From Allokutzneria sp. NRRL B-24872 (lineage in GTDB: Bacteria; Actinomycetota; Actinomycetes; Mycobacteriales; Pseudonocardiaceae), in contig NZ_MUMH01000007.1 in the NCBI RefSeq assembly GCF_002155965.1, positions 1-64,000 on the forward strand: a stretch of DNA of 64,000 nt, read 5' to 3'. Of this stretch, positions 1-9,475 are shown in pieces (within the stretch, counting starts at the first letter, position 1; each line of letters begins with the position of its first letter). Both the position numbers and the translations under genes were made by a program. The notes beneath the pieces are model-generated. The model searched no databases, was not told the origin of the DNA, and worked only from the letters and a program-made list of their open reading frames with translations.

Positions 1-2
1 AC

Positions 3-743
3 ACCCCCGCACCGCCGCCCCGCCAGCCCGGCCCTCGGCAGCCGGTGGACCAGCTCGTGCGGAGTTCGCTGGCCAAGGCGGTGGGCCGCTCGACCGTCTC
101 CGCGCAGGTCTTCGACCGGCAGCGCGGCACCTCGCTGTTCGAGGAGAGCGCCGACCGCAAGTTCCGCTCCGCGTCGCTGGTCAAGCTGATGATCGCGATC
201 GACGCGCTCGCCAGGGGCTCCGAGCGCGCGGGCAGCACCCGGATGACCCAGATGCTCTCGCTGAGCCACGACGACTCGGCCAGCGCGCTGTGGGTGGCCG
301 GTGGAGGTGGCCAGATCGTGCGCCGAATCGCGGACCGGCTCGACCTGGACGCCGAGCCGCCGCAGCCGGACGGGCGCTGGGGCAACACGATGATCTCCGC
401 ACGGGACGTCGTGAAGATCTACGACCACATCCTCGACGAGCTGCCGAGAGCGGACTCCGAGACGATCATGCGCGCGCTGCGGTCCGCCCCCGAGATCGCC
501 GCGGACGGTTTCGACCAGCACTTCGGCATTCCGCGCGCGCTCGACGGCCTTCCATGGGCGATCAAGCAGGGCTGGTCGGCCGGTGGCGGCAGCATGGAGC
601 TGCACACCACCGGCGCGATCGGCGACGACGAGCGCTTCGTGGTCGTGGTGCTCACCAAGACCGCGGGCGGGGCGGAGTGGGGCTGGGGGTCGCGGATGAC
701 CACCGCGGCCACGCTCGCCCTGCGCCCGCTACTGGTCCGCTAG
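3..743 (+). CDS. Class A beta-lactamase-like serine hydrolase, 5' end outside window
   Basis: The frame is open to the left edge, and the first 14 codons encode a Pro/Arg-rich linker, so the gene probably starts upstream of the window. A GTG at 45 is the first possible internal start. Counting from it, the Ser-x-x-Lys motif of penicillin-recognising enzymes is S44-L-V-K47, a Ser/Asp-rich SDN-like segment follows near residue 75, and a KQG triad (in place of KTG) lies near 173 before a Gly-rich strand. This layout matches secreted class A-like serine hydrolases of actinomycetes. The Glu166 region is not clear, so beta-lactam hydrolysis is not implied. The 3' end converges on rdgB, which ends at 729, and the two genes overlap by 15 bases. 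Confidence 0.75.
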   Translation, partial: TPAPPPRQPGPRQPVDQLVRSSLAKAVGRSTVSAQVFDRQRGTSLFEESADRKFRSASLVKLMIAIDALARGSERAGSTRMTQMLSLSHDDSASALWVAGGGGQIVRRIADRLDLDAEPPQPDGRWGNTMISARDVVKIYDHILDELPRADSETIMRALRSAPEIAADGFDQHFGIPRALDGLPWAIKQGWSAGGGSMELHTTGAIGDDERFVVVVLTKTAGGAEWGWGSRMTTAATLALRPLLVR

Positions 744-1337
744 TTCGCGCAGGTGCGGCAGCAGGGCGCGCAGCGCGAGCCCCCGGTGCGAGGCGGCGTC
801 CTTCTCCGACGGGTCCAGCTCCGCGGAGGTCCGCTCGGAGCCCTCGGGGAAGAAGATCGGGTCGTAGCCGAAGCCGTTGGTCCCGCTGGGCTGCTTGGCG
901 ATGGTGCCGCGCCACTCGCCGCGCACGACGAGCTCCTGACCACCCGGCAGCGCCAGCGCGGCCGCGCACACGAAACCGCCGCCGCGCCGCTCGTCCGGGG
1001 TGTCGGAGAGCTGGGCGAGCACGAGGGCCGTGTTCGCGGCGTCGTCACCGTGACCGCCGGCCCAGCGCGCGGAGAGCACGCCGGGCATGCCGTTGAGGGC
1101 GTCGATCGCGATACCGGAGTCGTCGGCGATCGCGGGCAGACCGGTCGCCGCGACCGCGTCCCGCGCCTTGGCCAGCGCGTTCTCCTCGAAGGTCGCGCCG
1201 GTCTCCGGGGCCTCGGGGAAGGGGTCGACGTCGTCGAGCCCGACGATCTCCACCCCGCGCACGCCCTCGGCCTCCAGGATGCGGCGCAGCTCGCCGAGCT
1301 TCTTGGCGTTGCGCGAGGCGAGCAGGACGCGGGTCAT
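729..1337 (-). CDS. rdgB: RdgB/HAM1 non-canonical purine NTP pyrophosphatase
   Basis: This 202-residue protein should hydrolyse ITP, dITP and XTP to monophosphates and keep deaminated purines out of nucleic acids. The N-terminal [10 protein letters not shown] substrate-binding segment (8-17), the ADDSG metal/catalytic motif (71-75) with the following [15 protein letters not shown] stretch, and the FGYDP motif near 158 are all family signatures. The ATG at 1335-1337 was chosen because it overlaps the rph stop as ATGA; the open frame runs on upstream inside rph but lacks family similarity there. Its position directly behind rph is the same as in M. tuberculosis (Rv1340-Rv1341) and implies co-transcription with translational coupling. 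Confidence 0.95.
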   Translation of the reverse strand: MTRVLLASRNAKKLGELRRILEAEGVRGVEIVGLDDVDPFPEAPETGATFEENALAKARDAVAATGLPAIADDSGIAIDALNGMPGVLSARWAGGHGDDAANTALVLAQLSDTPDERRGGGFVCAAALALPGGQELVVRGEWRGTIAKQPSGTNGFGYDPIFFPEGSERTSAELDPSEKDAASHRGLALRALLPHLRELADQ

Positions 1338-2098
1338 GCCTTCGGCCCGCCGGGCAGCTCGCCCGGGTACGGCGCCGCGAGGGCCTCGGCCTGCAGCCGG
1401 GACAGCTGCGCGCAGCCCGCGAGCGCCACGTCGATCATGCGGTCCAGCGTGGACCTGGCGAAGGTCGCGCCCTCGCCGGTGCCCTGCACCTCGACCAGGG
1501 TGCCCGCGTCGGTGGCGACCACGTTCATGTCGACCTCGGCGCGCGAGTCCTCCTCGTACGGGAGGTCCAGTCGCACTCTGCCGTCGACGACGCCCACGCT
1601 GACCGCCGCGATCGAGCAGGACAGCGGCTTCGGGTCGGCGAGCTTGCCCGCCGCGCCCAGCCAGGTGATCGCGTCGGCCAGCGCCACGTAGGCGCCGGTG
1701 ATCGCCGCGGTCCTGGTGCCGCCGTCGGCCTGGATCACGTCGCAGTCGATCGCGATGGTGTTCTCGCCGAGCGCGGACAGGTCGATGCACGCGCGCAGCG
1801 AGCGGCCGATCAGCCTGCTGATCTCGTGGGTGCGCCCGCCGACGCGGCCCTTGACGGACTCGCGGTCGCTGCGGGTGTGCGTCGCGGAGGGCAGCATCGC
1901 GTACTCGGCGGTGACCCAGCCCTTGCCCGAGCCCGCGCGCCACCGCGGCACACCGTCCTGCGCGCTCGCCGCGCACAACACCTTCGTCTTGCCGAACTCC
2001 ACGAGCACCGAACCCGCTGGCCACTCCTGGAAGCCACGGGTGATGCGGATATCGCGGAGTGCCTCATCGTTCCTGCCGTCGCTACGCGCCACCCGCAC
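1334..2098 (-). CDS. rph: Ribonuclease PH
   Basis: This 254-residue phosphorolytic 3'-to-5' exoribonuclease should trim tRNA 3' ends. The protein shows the usual RNase PH pattern from the N-terminus: [11 protein letters not shown], the KTKVLCAAS strand, the [17 protein letters not shown] block with the phosphate-binding region, and the [12 protein letters not shown]-like segment (here [13 protein letters not shown]). Length is normal for the family. The start is GTG at 2096-2098. The gene ends in an ATGA overlap with rdgB. The + strand DUF2231-type gene begins 67 bases away, so this intergenic stretch must hold divergent promoters. Confidence 0.96.
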   Translation of the reverse strand: MRVARSDGRNDEALRDIRITRGFQEWPAGSVLVEFGKTKVLCAASAQDGVPRWRAGSGKGWVTAEYAMLPSATHTRSDRESVKGRVGGRTHEISRLIGRSLRACIDLSALGENTIAIDCDVIQADGGTRTAAITGAYVALADAITWLGAAGKLADPKPLSCSIAAVSVGVVDGRVRLDLPYEEDSRAEVDMNVVATDAGTLVEVQGTGEGATFARSTLDRMIDVALAGCAQLSRLQAEALAAPYPGELPGGPKA

Positions 2099-2165
2099 AG
2101 ATTAGGCGTTCACCAGATCGGCTTGTCGTTGAACCACCCCGAGCCGCGCCGCGTTGAATACCTAC

Positions 2166-2681
2166 ATGGTGCTCGCACAGGACTTGACCACGATCGACGG
2201 ACTGCCGCTGCACCCGCTCGTCGTGCACGCCGTCGTGGTGCTGCTCCCCCTGGCCGCGGTCAGCGCGATCCTCATCGCGCTGCGCCCGGCGTGGCGCCGC
2301 CGCTTCGGCTGGCCGGTGCTCGCGGTGACCGTGCTCGGCGCCGCCTCCGTGCCCGTGGCCGCCTTCAGCGGTGACCAGCTCAACGCGGCGCTGGGCGGCG
2401 GCAACCCGGTCATCGCCGAGCACTCCGCCCGCGCGTCGGTGCTGCTGCCCCTCGCGATCGGCTTCGCCGTGGTGACACTCGTGCTCGTGTTGTCCGGACG
2501 CGTCGCTGACCGCGAAGCGGACCCCACGGACTCGCGTGCGCGCGTTTGGCGCCTTATAAGCGTCGCGGCGGCCGTACTCACCGTTGTGCTCGCCGTGGGC
2601 ACCACGGTGCAGGTGGTGCGCACGGGGCACTCGGGCTCATCGGCTGTGTGGGACGGTCGCGTGCCGACGAATGGCGGCTGA
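2166..2681 (+). CDS. DUF2231-like four-helix membrane protein
   Basis: This 171-residue protein has four hydrophobic segments separated by short charged loops, starting with an LPLHPLVVHAVVVLLPLAA helix typical of DUF2231 membrane proteins. The conserved His pair (LHPLVVH) is the type that could bind haem or metal, but no function is established for this family. The ATG at 2166 is preferred over an in-frame TTG at 2154 because it is the stronger codon; neither has a convincing ribosome binding site. Its last 45 bases overlap the convergent MBL gene. It splits what is a continuous cnpD-rph run in mycobacteria. Confidence 0.7.
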   Translation: MVLAQDLTTIDGLPLHPLVVHAVVVLLPLAAVSAILIALRPAWRRRFGWPVLAVTVLGAASVPVAAFSGDQLNAALGGGNPVIAEHSARASVLLPLAIGFAVVTLVLVLSGRVADREADPTDSRARVWRLISVAAAVLTVVLAVGTTVQVVRTGHSGSSAVWDGRVPTNGG

Positions 2682-3464
2682 GCCGTTCTGCGGACCGATC
2701 GGGTAGGTGACGCCTTGCTCAGCGAGCTGGATCGGCCCCGCGAACACCGCGCGGGCTTCAGCGAGCATCGCGCGTCGATCGGTCCACGGCGGCACGTGGG
2801 TGAGCAGTAGCTGACGGACGCCCGCAGTCCTGGCCAGCTCTCCCGCCTCCCTACCGGACATGTGCACGTCCACCGGATTCGCGGGACTGTGTGGCCACGA
2901 TGCCTCGGACAGCAACAGGCTCGCGTCCTGGGCCAGTCGCGCCAATGCGTCGCACGGTCCACTGTCACCGGTGTAGACGAGGTGCTGCCCCGCGTGCGAA
3001 ACGCGGAATCCGAACGCCGTGCACGGATGCGCAACACGCGCTGCCGTCACCTCGAACGGTCCTATGTGGACAGTTCCTTCCGCCAGAGCGTGAAACTCGT
3101 ACACGTCTGAAAGGTCGGTCAGCGCGCGCTCTTCCTCGTTCGGCGCGTACGCGGCGGCGAGGCGGGTCGGCGCCTCCTCGGGCGCGAACACCGGCAACCG
3201 CTGCTCTCGCGGGTCGTATGGCGGCGCCGGGTGGTAGCGGCGGAGCACCGTCAGCGCCGAGAAGTCCGCGCAGTGGTCGGGGTGCAAATGTGAGAGCACC
3301 ACGGCATCGACCGAGAACGGGTCGCACCGCGACTGGAGCGCGCCGAGTGCTCCGTTGCCCAGATCGATGAGCAGACGAAACCCTTCCGCCTCAACGAGAT
3401 AGCCGGATGCGGGGGCGTTGGGACCCGGAAGGCTGCCCGAGCAGCCGAGGATGGTCAGCAGCAC
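2637..3464 (-). CDS. MBL-fold hydrolase, Rv1339-type cyclic nucleotide phosphodiesterase
   Basis: This 275-residue metallo-beta-lactamase-fold protein has the HxHxDH motif (SHLHPDHCAD, near 59-68), a downstream His in AHPCTAF, an Asp in YTGDSGPC and a C-terminal His in LLLTHVPPW, so both zinc sites look complete. The gene position between murI and rph matches Rv1339, which is known as an atypical class II cAMP phosphodiesterase, and that is the most likely activity here. An RNase Z-like role is less likely because neither the length nor the exosite arm fits. ATG start at 3464, 48 bases after murI. Confidence 0.85.
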   Translation of the reverse strand: MLLTILGCSGSLPGPNAPASGYLVEAEGFRLLIDLGNGALGALQSRCDPFSVDAVVLSHLHPDHCADFSALTVLRRYHPAPPYDPREQRLPVFAPEEAPTRLAAAYAPNEEERALTDLSDVYEFHALAEGTVHIGPFEVTAARVAHPCTAFGFRVSHAGQHLVYTGDSGPCDALARLAQDASLLLSEASWPHSPANPVDVHMSGREAGELARTAGVRQLLLTHVPPWTDRRAMLAEARAVFAGPIQLAEQGVTYPIGPQNGSAAIRRHATVPHSR

Positions 3465-3512
3465 CCGTCGAGAGTGGCACGACCGGGCTCGCGCGCCCAG
3501 AGGTCGTTCCGG

Positions 3513-4337
3513 TCAACCAGTGCTCGGCGCCGGTAGCAATCCGTCACCCGAGCCGGTCACCGTGCCGAGCACGGGCCCGAGGAAGCGGTTCGCCAGCTTC
3601 GTGAACGGCTGCGGCGGCCCGGTCGCGACGAACTCGTGGTGCGGCGGCTCGTCAGCGGGCTCGGCGAGCAGGTCCTCGGTGGTGAGCACGCGCAGGACGT
3701 CTTTCGCGGTCTCCTCCGCACTGGAGACCAGCGTGACCGCGTCGCCCATGACGAGCTGGATCACCCCGGTCAGCATCGGGTAGTGCGTGCAGCCCAGCAC
3801 GACGGTGTCGACCTCCGCGCGCTGCAACGGTTCCAGGTAGCTCTGCGCCAACCCGAGGATCTGTCTGCCCGAGGTGACGCCGCGCTCCACGAAGTCCGCG
3901 AAGCGCGGGCACGCCACGCTGGTGACACGCGTGCCCGGAGAGACCGCGAACGCGTCCTCATAAGCACGAGAAGTGACGGTGGCGCGCGTACCGATCACAC
4001 CGATGCGCCCAGTGCGACTGGTCGCCACGGCGCGCCTCGCGGCAGGCAGCACAACCTCGACCACCGGTACGTCGTAGCGCTCGCGCGCGTCGCGCAGGCA
4101 CGCGGCCGACGCGGAGTTGCAGGCGATGACGAGGGCTTTGACCCCACTGGCCACCAGGCGGTCCGCGACGCCGAGCGCGTGCTCCCTGACCTTCGCGATG
4201 GGCAGCGGCCCGTACGGGGAGTTCGCCGTGTCGCCGACGTAGCGCAGCCGCTCGGCGGGCAGCTGGTCGAGGATGGCGCGGGCGACGGTCAGACCGCCGA
4301 CCCCGGAGTCGAGGATTCCGATCGGAGCGCTGCTCAC
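3513..4337 (-). CDS. murI: Glutamate racemase
   Basis: This 274-residue cofactor-independent racemase should supply D-glutamate for peptidoglycan. Both catalytic cysteines are present, C73 in VIACNSASA and C183 in LGCTHYP, with D10 in GILDSGVGG and the following [11 protein letters not shown] block. Length is normal. The ATG start at 4335-4337 overlaps the stop of the rhomboid gene as ATGA, so translation is coupled. The same rhomboid-murI order is found in mycobacteria (Rv1337-Rv1338). Confidence 0.96.
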   Translation of the reverse strand: MSSAPIGILDSGVGGLTVARAILDQLPAERLRYVGDTANSPYGPLPIAKVREHALGVADRLVASGVKALVIACNSASAACLRDARERYDVPVVEVVLPAARRAVATSRTGRIGVIGTRATVTSRAYEDAFAVSPGTRVTSVACPRFADFVERGVTSGRQILGLAQSYLEPLQRAEVDTVVLGCTHYPMLTGVIQLVMGDAVTLVSSAEETAKDVLRVLTTEDLLAEPADEPPHHEFVATGPPQPFTKLANRFLGPVLGTVTGSGDGLLPAPSTG

Positions 4338-4984
4338 ATCCCGAGGTTACCGGGGAGTTCGGGCTTGCTCGCCGCCTGCTGCCGCCCCGCCTTCGCCACC
4401 AGCCACGCGGCGAGCACGCCGCCGACCGCGCCGAAGAGGTGGCCCTGCCAGGAGATCCCCGGCTGGCCCGGCAGGATGCCCCACAGCGCGCTGCCGTAGA
4501 GGAAGAACAGCGCCACGGCCAGGCCGATCTGCAGGAAGCGCCGGGTGAGGAACCCGCGCAGCAGCAGGAAGGTCAGCCAGCCGAAGATCAGGATCGACGC
4601 GCCCGCGTGGATCGTGCCCGTCGGCGCGGTCAGCCAGACGCCGAGGCCGCCGACCACCCAGATGGACGCGGTCACCGCGACGAACTGGCCGATTCCGCCC
4701 GCCATCGTCAGGAATCCGAGCACCAGCACGGGAATCGTGTTGGCCGCGAGGTGGTCCCAGCCGAAGTGCAGCGCCGGGGCCCAGATCACGCCGGTGAGCC
4801 CGGACAGCTCGCGCGGGGTGATCCCGCCCGCGTCCAGCGCGCCGTTGGTGATCACGTCGACCAGTTCGAGCAGGTACAGGACGGCGACGAAGCCGGCGAT
4901 CGCGAAGGCCGCCTGCTTCGGCTTCGCGGGCAGCACGCGCGCGTCGGCACGGGGCGTCGGGGTCGTTCCAGGAACCGGCTGCAC
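4334..4984 (-). CDS. Rhomboid-family intramembrane serine protease
   Basis: This 216-residue protein has six predicted membrane segments and a Pro-rich cytoplasmic N-terminus. The catalytic Ser lies in [11 protein letters not shown] (near residue 128) and the partner His in [11 protein letters not shown] (near 186), the two residues of the rhomboid Ser-His dyad. The conserved substrate-gate segment [18 protein letters not shown] precedes them. The glycine after the Ser is replaced (GASI instead of GASG), as in several actinobacterial members. Start GTG at 4982-4984. It corresponds to Rv1337, which sits next to cysM in mycobacteria. Confidence 0.88.
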   Translation of the reverse strand: MQPVPGTTPTPRADARVLPAKPKQAAFAIAGFVAVLYLLELVDVITNGALDAGGITPRELSGLTGVIWAPALHFGWDHLAANTIPVLVLGFLTMAGGIGQFVAVTASIWVVGGLGVWLTAPTGTIHAGASILIFGWLTFLLLRGFLTRRFLQIGLAVALFFLYGSALWGILPGQPGISWQGHLFGAVGGVLAAWLVAKAGRQQAASKPELPGNLGM

Positions 4985-5019
4985 GCTTTCGAGGCTACGT
5001 CAGCGCCCTGGCCAGGACA

Positions 5020-5625
5020 TCAGGGTCGAACCCTGATTCCCTCGGCGGTGATCAGCCACGACGCGCCGCACGCGGCGGCCGCGGCGATCGCGTGCGCGGC
5101 GATACCGGACACCGACGCGTGGGTCACGAAGAACAGCGTCAGCGCGAAGAGCAGGAACAGCCACGTGGCCGTGGTCCCTGCCTCCTTATCGGTCCCGAAG
5201 GCCTTCCGCGCGGCCAGCACGCCGAGCCACCCGGCGACCACGACGTACGGGCCGGTGTGACCGATGTGCGAGGCGTTCATCCACAGCGCGAGGCCGCCGA
5301 CCACCCAGCTCACCGCGGTGATCACGGCGACGTGGCGCACGCCGAGGTGCCGCAGCGCCAGGAAGCCGATCGGCACCGTCCACGCGAGCGCGACGACGAG
5401 CTGGCCCAGGCCGCTGGTCATCAACGGCGCCCACAGCACCGCGAAGAAGCCGAACGGGCTGTCGTGCGAGATGCCTGGCAGCCACAGCACCGGCGACACC
5501 ACGGACTGGAAGACGGAGACGCCGAAGAGCACCGCCGCCACGCCGAGCATGATCCGGCCCGCGGCCTGCTCGGAGACGGCGTTGCCCCGCTGGCTGGCCT
5601 GGTGGAGCGGAGTGGAGGCGAACAT
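5020..5625 (-). CDS. Rhomboid paralogue lacking the catalytic serine
   Basis: This protein of about 201 residues has the same six-helix layout as the neighbouring rhomboid, and parts of the two align by eye: SPFGFFAVLWAPLMTSGLGQLV resembles the substrate-gate helix region and the tail SGIAAHAIAAAAACGASWL resembles the His helix. Where the active copy has HAGAS, this one has HTGPY, so the nucleophilic serine is gone. It may be an inactive pseudoprotease. An ATG at 5625 is assumed; an upstream ATG at 5661 is in frame and the promoter region with the divergent gene at 5706 is very short. It lies 35 bases upstream of the active rhomboid on the same strand. Confidence 0.65.
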   Translation of the reverse strand: MFASTPLHQASQRGNAVSEQAAGRIMLGVAAVLFGVSVFQSVVSPVLWLPGISHDSPFGFFAVLWAPLMTSGLGQLVVALAWTVPIGFLALRHLGVRHVAVITAVSWVVGGLALWMNASHIGHTGPYVVVAGWLGVLAARKAFGTDKEAGTTATWLFLLFALTLFFVTHASVSGIAAHAIAAAAACGASWLITAEGIRVRP

Positions 5626-5705
5626 GAAGGAAACGCTAGGTCCGCGGTGGTCCGCGCACATCAGGGGTGACCCGGATTCACGTCTCAGGGGGCTAAAGTC
5701 GCCTG

Positions 5706-6548
5706 GTGATCGCTGAGGTGGCGCTGAAGGCCGAAGCCGAGTTGGGCGAGGGGCCGACCTGGGACATCACCACGGGCACGTTGCTGTGGGTGGACGTGCT
5801 CCGCAAGGAGGTCCACCGGTTCCACCCCGAGCGCGGCACCGACGACTCGATGGTGATGGGCCAGCACGTCGGCGCGGCCAAACCGCGCACGCGTGGCGGT
5901 CTCGTGCTCAACCTCCGGGACGGGATCGCGTTGTGGGACAGGGACGACAGCAAGCGGTGGCTCGTCTACTGGGCCCGTGACGGCGTGCGCGGAAACGACG
6001 CTGCCGTGGACCCCGCGGGGCGCTTGTGGGCCGGAACGATGCGCTACGACGAAGCACAGGGCGGCGGTTGGCTCGCGCGCGTGGAAGCGGACGGCGCGGC
6101 CAAGGTCGTGCTCGACGACGTGACCGTCAGCAACGGCATCGGCTGGAGCCCTGACAGCTCGCTGATGTACTACGTGGACACACCGACGCGTCGTGTCGAT
6201 GTCTTCGACTACGACCGCGAATCAGGCAACGCGGTCAACCGACGTCCACTCTGCACAGTGGACGGTGACGGCGTGCCGGACGGACTGTGCGTGGACGCGG
6301 ACGGATGCGTGTGGGTGGCACTGTGGGACGGTGGCGCCGTACGCCGCTACACGCCTGACGGTCGCTTGGACCGCGAACTGGCACTACCGGTGTCGCGTCC
6401 CACCGCGTGCTGTTTCGGCGGAGACGGCTTCACGGACCTCTACGTCACGTCGGCGCGCTCCGGTCTCCCAGAAGAGACGCACGCAGGCTCTGTGTTCGTT
6501 TTCCCCAACGTGGGCCAGGGTGTGCCCACGCCGCTCTTCACGGGCTGA
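5706..6548 (+). CDS. SMP-30/gluconolactonase-family lactonase
   Basis: This 280-residue six-bladed beta-propeller should hydrolyse a sugar or other lactone. The three usual metal ligands are visible: E15 in AELGEGPTWD, an Asn in VSNGIGWSPD (near 141) and an Asp in VPDGLCVDADG (near 192). The WAGTMRYDE segment is also typical. GTG start. The gene sits on the strand opposite to its neighbours, between rhomboid copies and cysM, and its stop abuts the cysM stop with no gap, so it is an insertion into an otherwise conserved gene order. No regulator lies next to it and the substrate cannot be told from sequence. Confidence 0.85.
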   Translation: MIAEVALKAEAELGEGPTWDITTGTLLWVDVLRKEVHRFHPERGTDDSMVMGQHVGAAKPRTRGGLVLNLRDGIALWDRDDSKRWLVYWARDGVRGNDAAVDPAGRLWAGTMRYDEAQGGGWLARVEADGAAKVVLDDVTVSNGIGWSPDSSLMYYVDTPTRRVDVFDYDRESGNAVNRRPLCTVDGDGVPDGLCVDADGCVWVALWDGGAVRRYTPDGRLDRELALPVSRPTACCFGGDGFTDLYVTSARSGLPEETHAGSVFVFPNVGQGVPTPLFTG

Positions 6549-7782
<1,234 letters not shown>

Positions 7783-7864
7783 GGTGGATTCCTCCAGTCA
7801 GCGAACGGACTTCAACACCTGAACCCGCGCGCGAGCCGGGATGTTCCCCGAGGGCGCGGCGGTC

Positions 7865-8341
7865 TCAGCGACAGTCGGGGACGTCGTCAGGGCCGGTGTT
7901 GGAGAGCATGAAGCGCTCGATGGACGCGTCGTAGGCGTCCACGATCTCCACCGGCTCCTCGGTCACCACACCGTCGACGATGCGGTAGGAGCGGAACTCG
8001 TGCTCCTGCGGGTCACGGGTGGAGATGAGCACGTAGTGCGCTCCCGGCTCCGCGGCGATGTTCACGTCGGTGCGCGACGGGTACGCCTCGGTCGCGGTGT
8101 GCGAGTGGTAGATGACCACTGGCACCTCGTCGTTGGACTCCAGTTCGCGGTGCAGGCGCAGCTGCTCCATGGAGTCGAACTGGTAGAAGGTCGGCGAGCG
8201 CGCCGCGTTGGTCATCGGGATGAACCGCTCGGGCCGGTCTGAGCCCTCGGGACCGGCGAGGACGCCGCACGCCTCGTCGGGGTGGTCCTCGCGGGCGTGC
8301 GCGACCATCGCGTCCACGAGGTCACGTCGGATCACCAGCAC
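7865..8341 (-). CDS. mec: JAMM/MPN+ metalloprotease Mec
   Basis: This 158-residue protein has the complete JAMM zinc motif: E23 in PDEACGVL, H80-S-H82 in VIYHSHT, and D93 in YPSRTD. M. tuberculosis Mec releases cysteine from the CysO-cysteine adduct. Here the same enzyme is also the natural candidate for removing the two residues that follow the CysO diglycine. GTG start at 8339-8341, with a TAGGAT hexamer 6 bases upstream that would give a leaderless transcript. First gene of the mec-cysO-cysM set. Confidence 0.94.
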   Translation of the reverse strand: MLVIRRDLVDAMVAHAREDHPDEACGVLAGPEGSDRPERFIPMTNAARSPTFYQFDSMEQLRLHRELESNDEVPVVIYHSHTATEAYPSRTDVNIAAEPGAHYVLISTRDPQEHEFRSYRIVDGVVTEEPVEIVDAYDASIERFMLSNTGPDDVPDCR

Positions 8342-8347
8342 GCGGCC

Positions 8348-8376
8348 ATCCTACGGGGGTGAGGAAGGCCGTCCCA
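8348..8376 (-). promoter_or_regulatory. mec: Putative promoter of mec-cysO-cysM
   Basis: On the minus strand the hexamer TAGGAT (8348-8353) matches the actinobacterial -10 consensus and is preceded, after a 17-base spacer, by TGGGAC (8371-8376), a weak -35. The -10 lies 6 bases before the mec GTG, so transcription would begin at or next to the start codon. This is inference from sequence only. Confidence 0.4.
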
Positions 8377-8466
8377 GAATGTGAGCCCAGCACGCGCTGG
8401 TCAGCGCCGGGCACGCTGACGAGGTCCCGTTCGCTGAGAACCCACCGGCCTCAGCTGCTCAACCAC

Positions 8467-9186
8467 TTATAAGGATTCCCGAGGAGCTGTAGCGGGCTCG
8501 CTGTGCCCCCACGCCACTGCGGCTTCCAATTGCTGCGCGAGATCGGGGCAGGCCGCGTGCACCAGCACCTCCATCAGGTCCTGGAGCATCGTGAGCGTGG
8601 CCGCGGCGTCGTGGCCCCCGACTGTGCGGTGCATGAGCCGCGTGCCCTTGCGTGGGGAGAACAGGAACCGGGCCGCACCGAGCGCGGTCATCCAGTCGTC
8701 GAACTCGTCGGGGTCCAGTCGCACCTCGGCGACCCCGGTCCAGGTGCCGAGCACCCTGCGCGTGGAGACCAGTACCTCCGCCCGCACCCCTGGCTCCTGG
8801 CGGGCGCGGAAGTCCGCTGAGATCGTCGGGTCCGCGCTGACAGCGGGGAACATCCGGCGTAAGAGGATCGTCTGCGAGAGCCGCACGCGCCTGCCGAACG
8901 GCCCGCGCCCGGCGTCGGGCACCGTCCCCGACTCCAGCACGTCCAGCAGCTGGCGCAGCACCATCCGCACCGTCGCGGCGGCGGTCGGGGTGAGCCTGAG
9001 TAAGACCCGGTCGCCCTCGCGGGCCGTCTGCGCCGGGACGTCCTCGGGGGCTGTCTGCCGCTCGGTGGCGGAGGTCAGCATCTCCGGAGACGCGGTGTCG
9101 GTCGCCGTGCCGGAGGACCCGTTCTCGGGGTCGAGCACCTTCTCGGAGGACCCGGTCGTGCTGGGGTCGAGGCCCTTCTCAGCCAA
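8467..9186 (-). CDS. DUF2017-family protein, second copy
   Basis: This 239-residue protein begins with about 65 low-complexity, Ser/Thr/Asp/Glu-rich residues, followed by a helical DUF2017-like domain: RLTPTAAATVRMVLRQLLDVLESG, a long arginine-rich middle, and DPDEFDDWMTALGAARF then LTMLQDLMEVLVHAACP. It resembles the first-copy DUF2017 protein at 11720 in domain plan and in lying directly behind a clpS gene. The TTG start overlaps the clpS2 stop by 8 bases (TTGGCTGA), implying coupled translation. DUF2017 is a clpS-linked actinobacterial family with no established function. The disordered N-terminus is absent from the first copy. Confidence 0.72.
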   Translation of the reverse strand: MAEKGLDPSTTGSSEKVLDPENGSSGTATDTASPEMLTSATERQTAPEDVPAQTAREGDRVLLRLTPTAAATVRMVLRQLLDVLESGTVPDAGRGPFGRRVRLSQTILLRRMFPAVSADPTISADFRARQEPGVRAEVLVSTRRVLGTWTGVAEVRLDPDEFDDWMTALGAARFLFSPRKGTRLMHRTVGGHDAAATLTMLQDLMEVLVHAACPDLAQQLEAAVAWGHSEPATAPRESL

Positions 9187-9466
9187 CGGTGGCCACCTCG
9201 GTCCTGGCGAGGCCGCCGCGCAGCCCGCACACCATCAGCCCCGCCACCAGGCGTTCCGCCTCGGCGCGCTCGGTGAACCTGGCGACCTCGGCGTAGCCGT
9301 GCTGGTGGATCATGATCATTGTGCGGGCCGCGTCGATGAGGGACATGCCGCACACGCGATACAGCACGTACTGCACGACGTGGGTGGTGTTGACGTCGTC
9401 GTCCCAGACCAGGACGCGCCAGCTCGCGTCGTTCATCGGGCCAGTATGGCGGGAGGGCTCCGCCAT
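9179..9466 (-). CDS. ClpS-like adaptor paralogue (ClpS2)
   Basis: This 95-residue protein has the ClpS core: WRVLVWDDDVNTTHVVQYV, then a helix, IMIHQHGYAEVARF, and a C-terminal helix LVAGLMVCGL. ClpS proteins bind N-degron substrates and hand them to ClpA/ClpC. In the ligand pocket the usual N-D-D is D22-D23-D24 and the His is kept (H54), whereas the LMLDVH helix end is MIMIH. The protein is strongly diverged from ClpS1 at 12307, so a different ligand is likely. The upstream ATG (9466) is used because the inner ATG at 9436 lacks a ribosome binding site. Nine bases separate it from the ThiF-like gene. Confidence 0.8.
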   Translation of the reverse strand: MAEPSRHTGPMNDASWRVLVWDDDVNTTHVVQYVLYRVCGMSLIDAARTMIMIHQHGYAEVARFTERAEAERLVAGLMVCGLRGGLARTEVATVG

Positions 9467-9475
9467 CCGAACAGG

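Noticed and set aside
8467-8700. Repeat-like N-terminal part of DUF2017-2 as a candidate RiPP precursor
   Set aside because: The segment is Ser/Thr/Asp-rich without Cys and is fused in frame with the DUF2017 domain.
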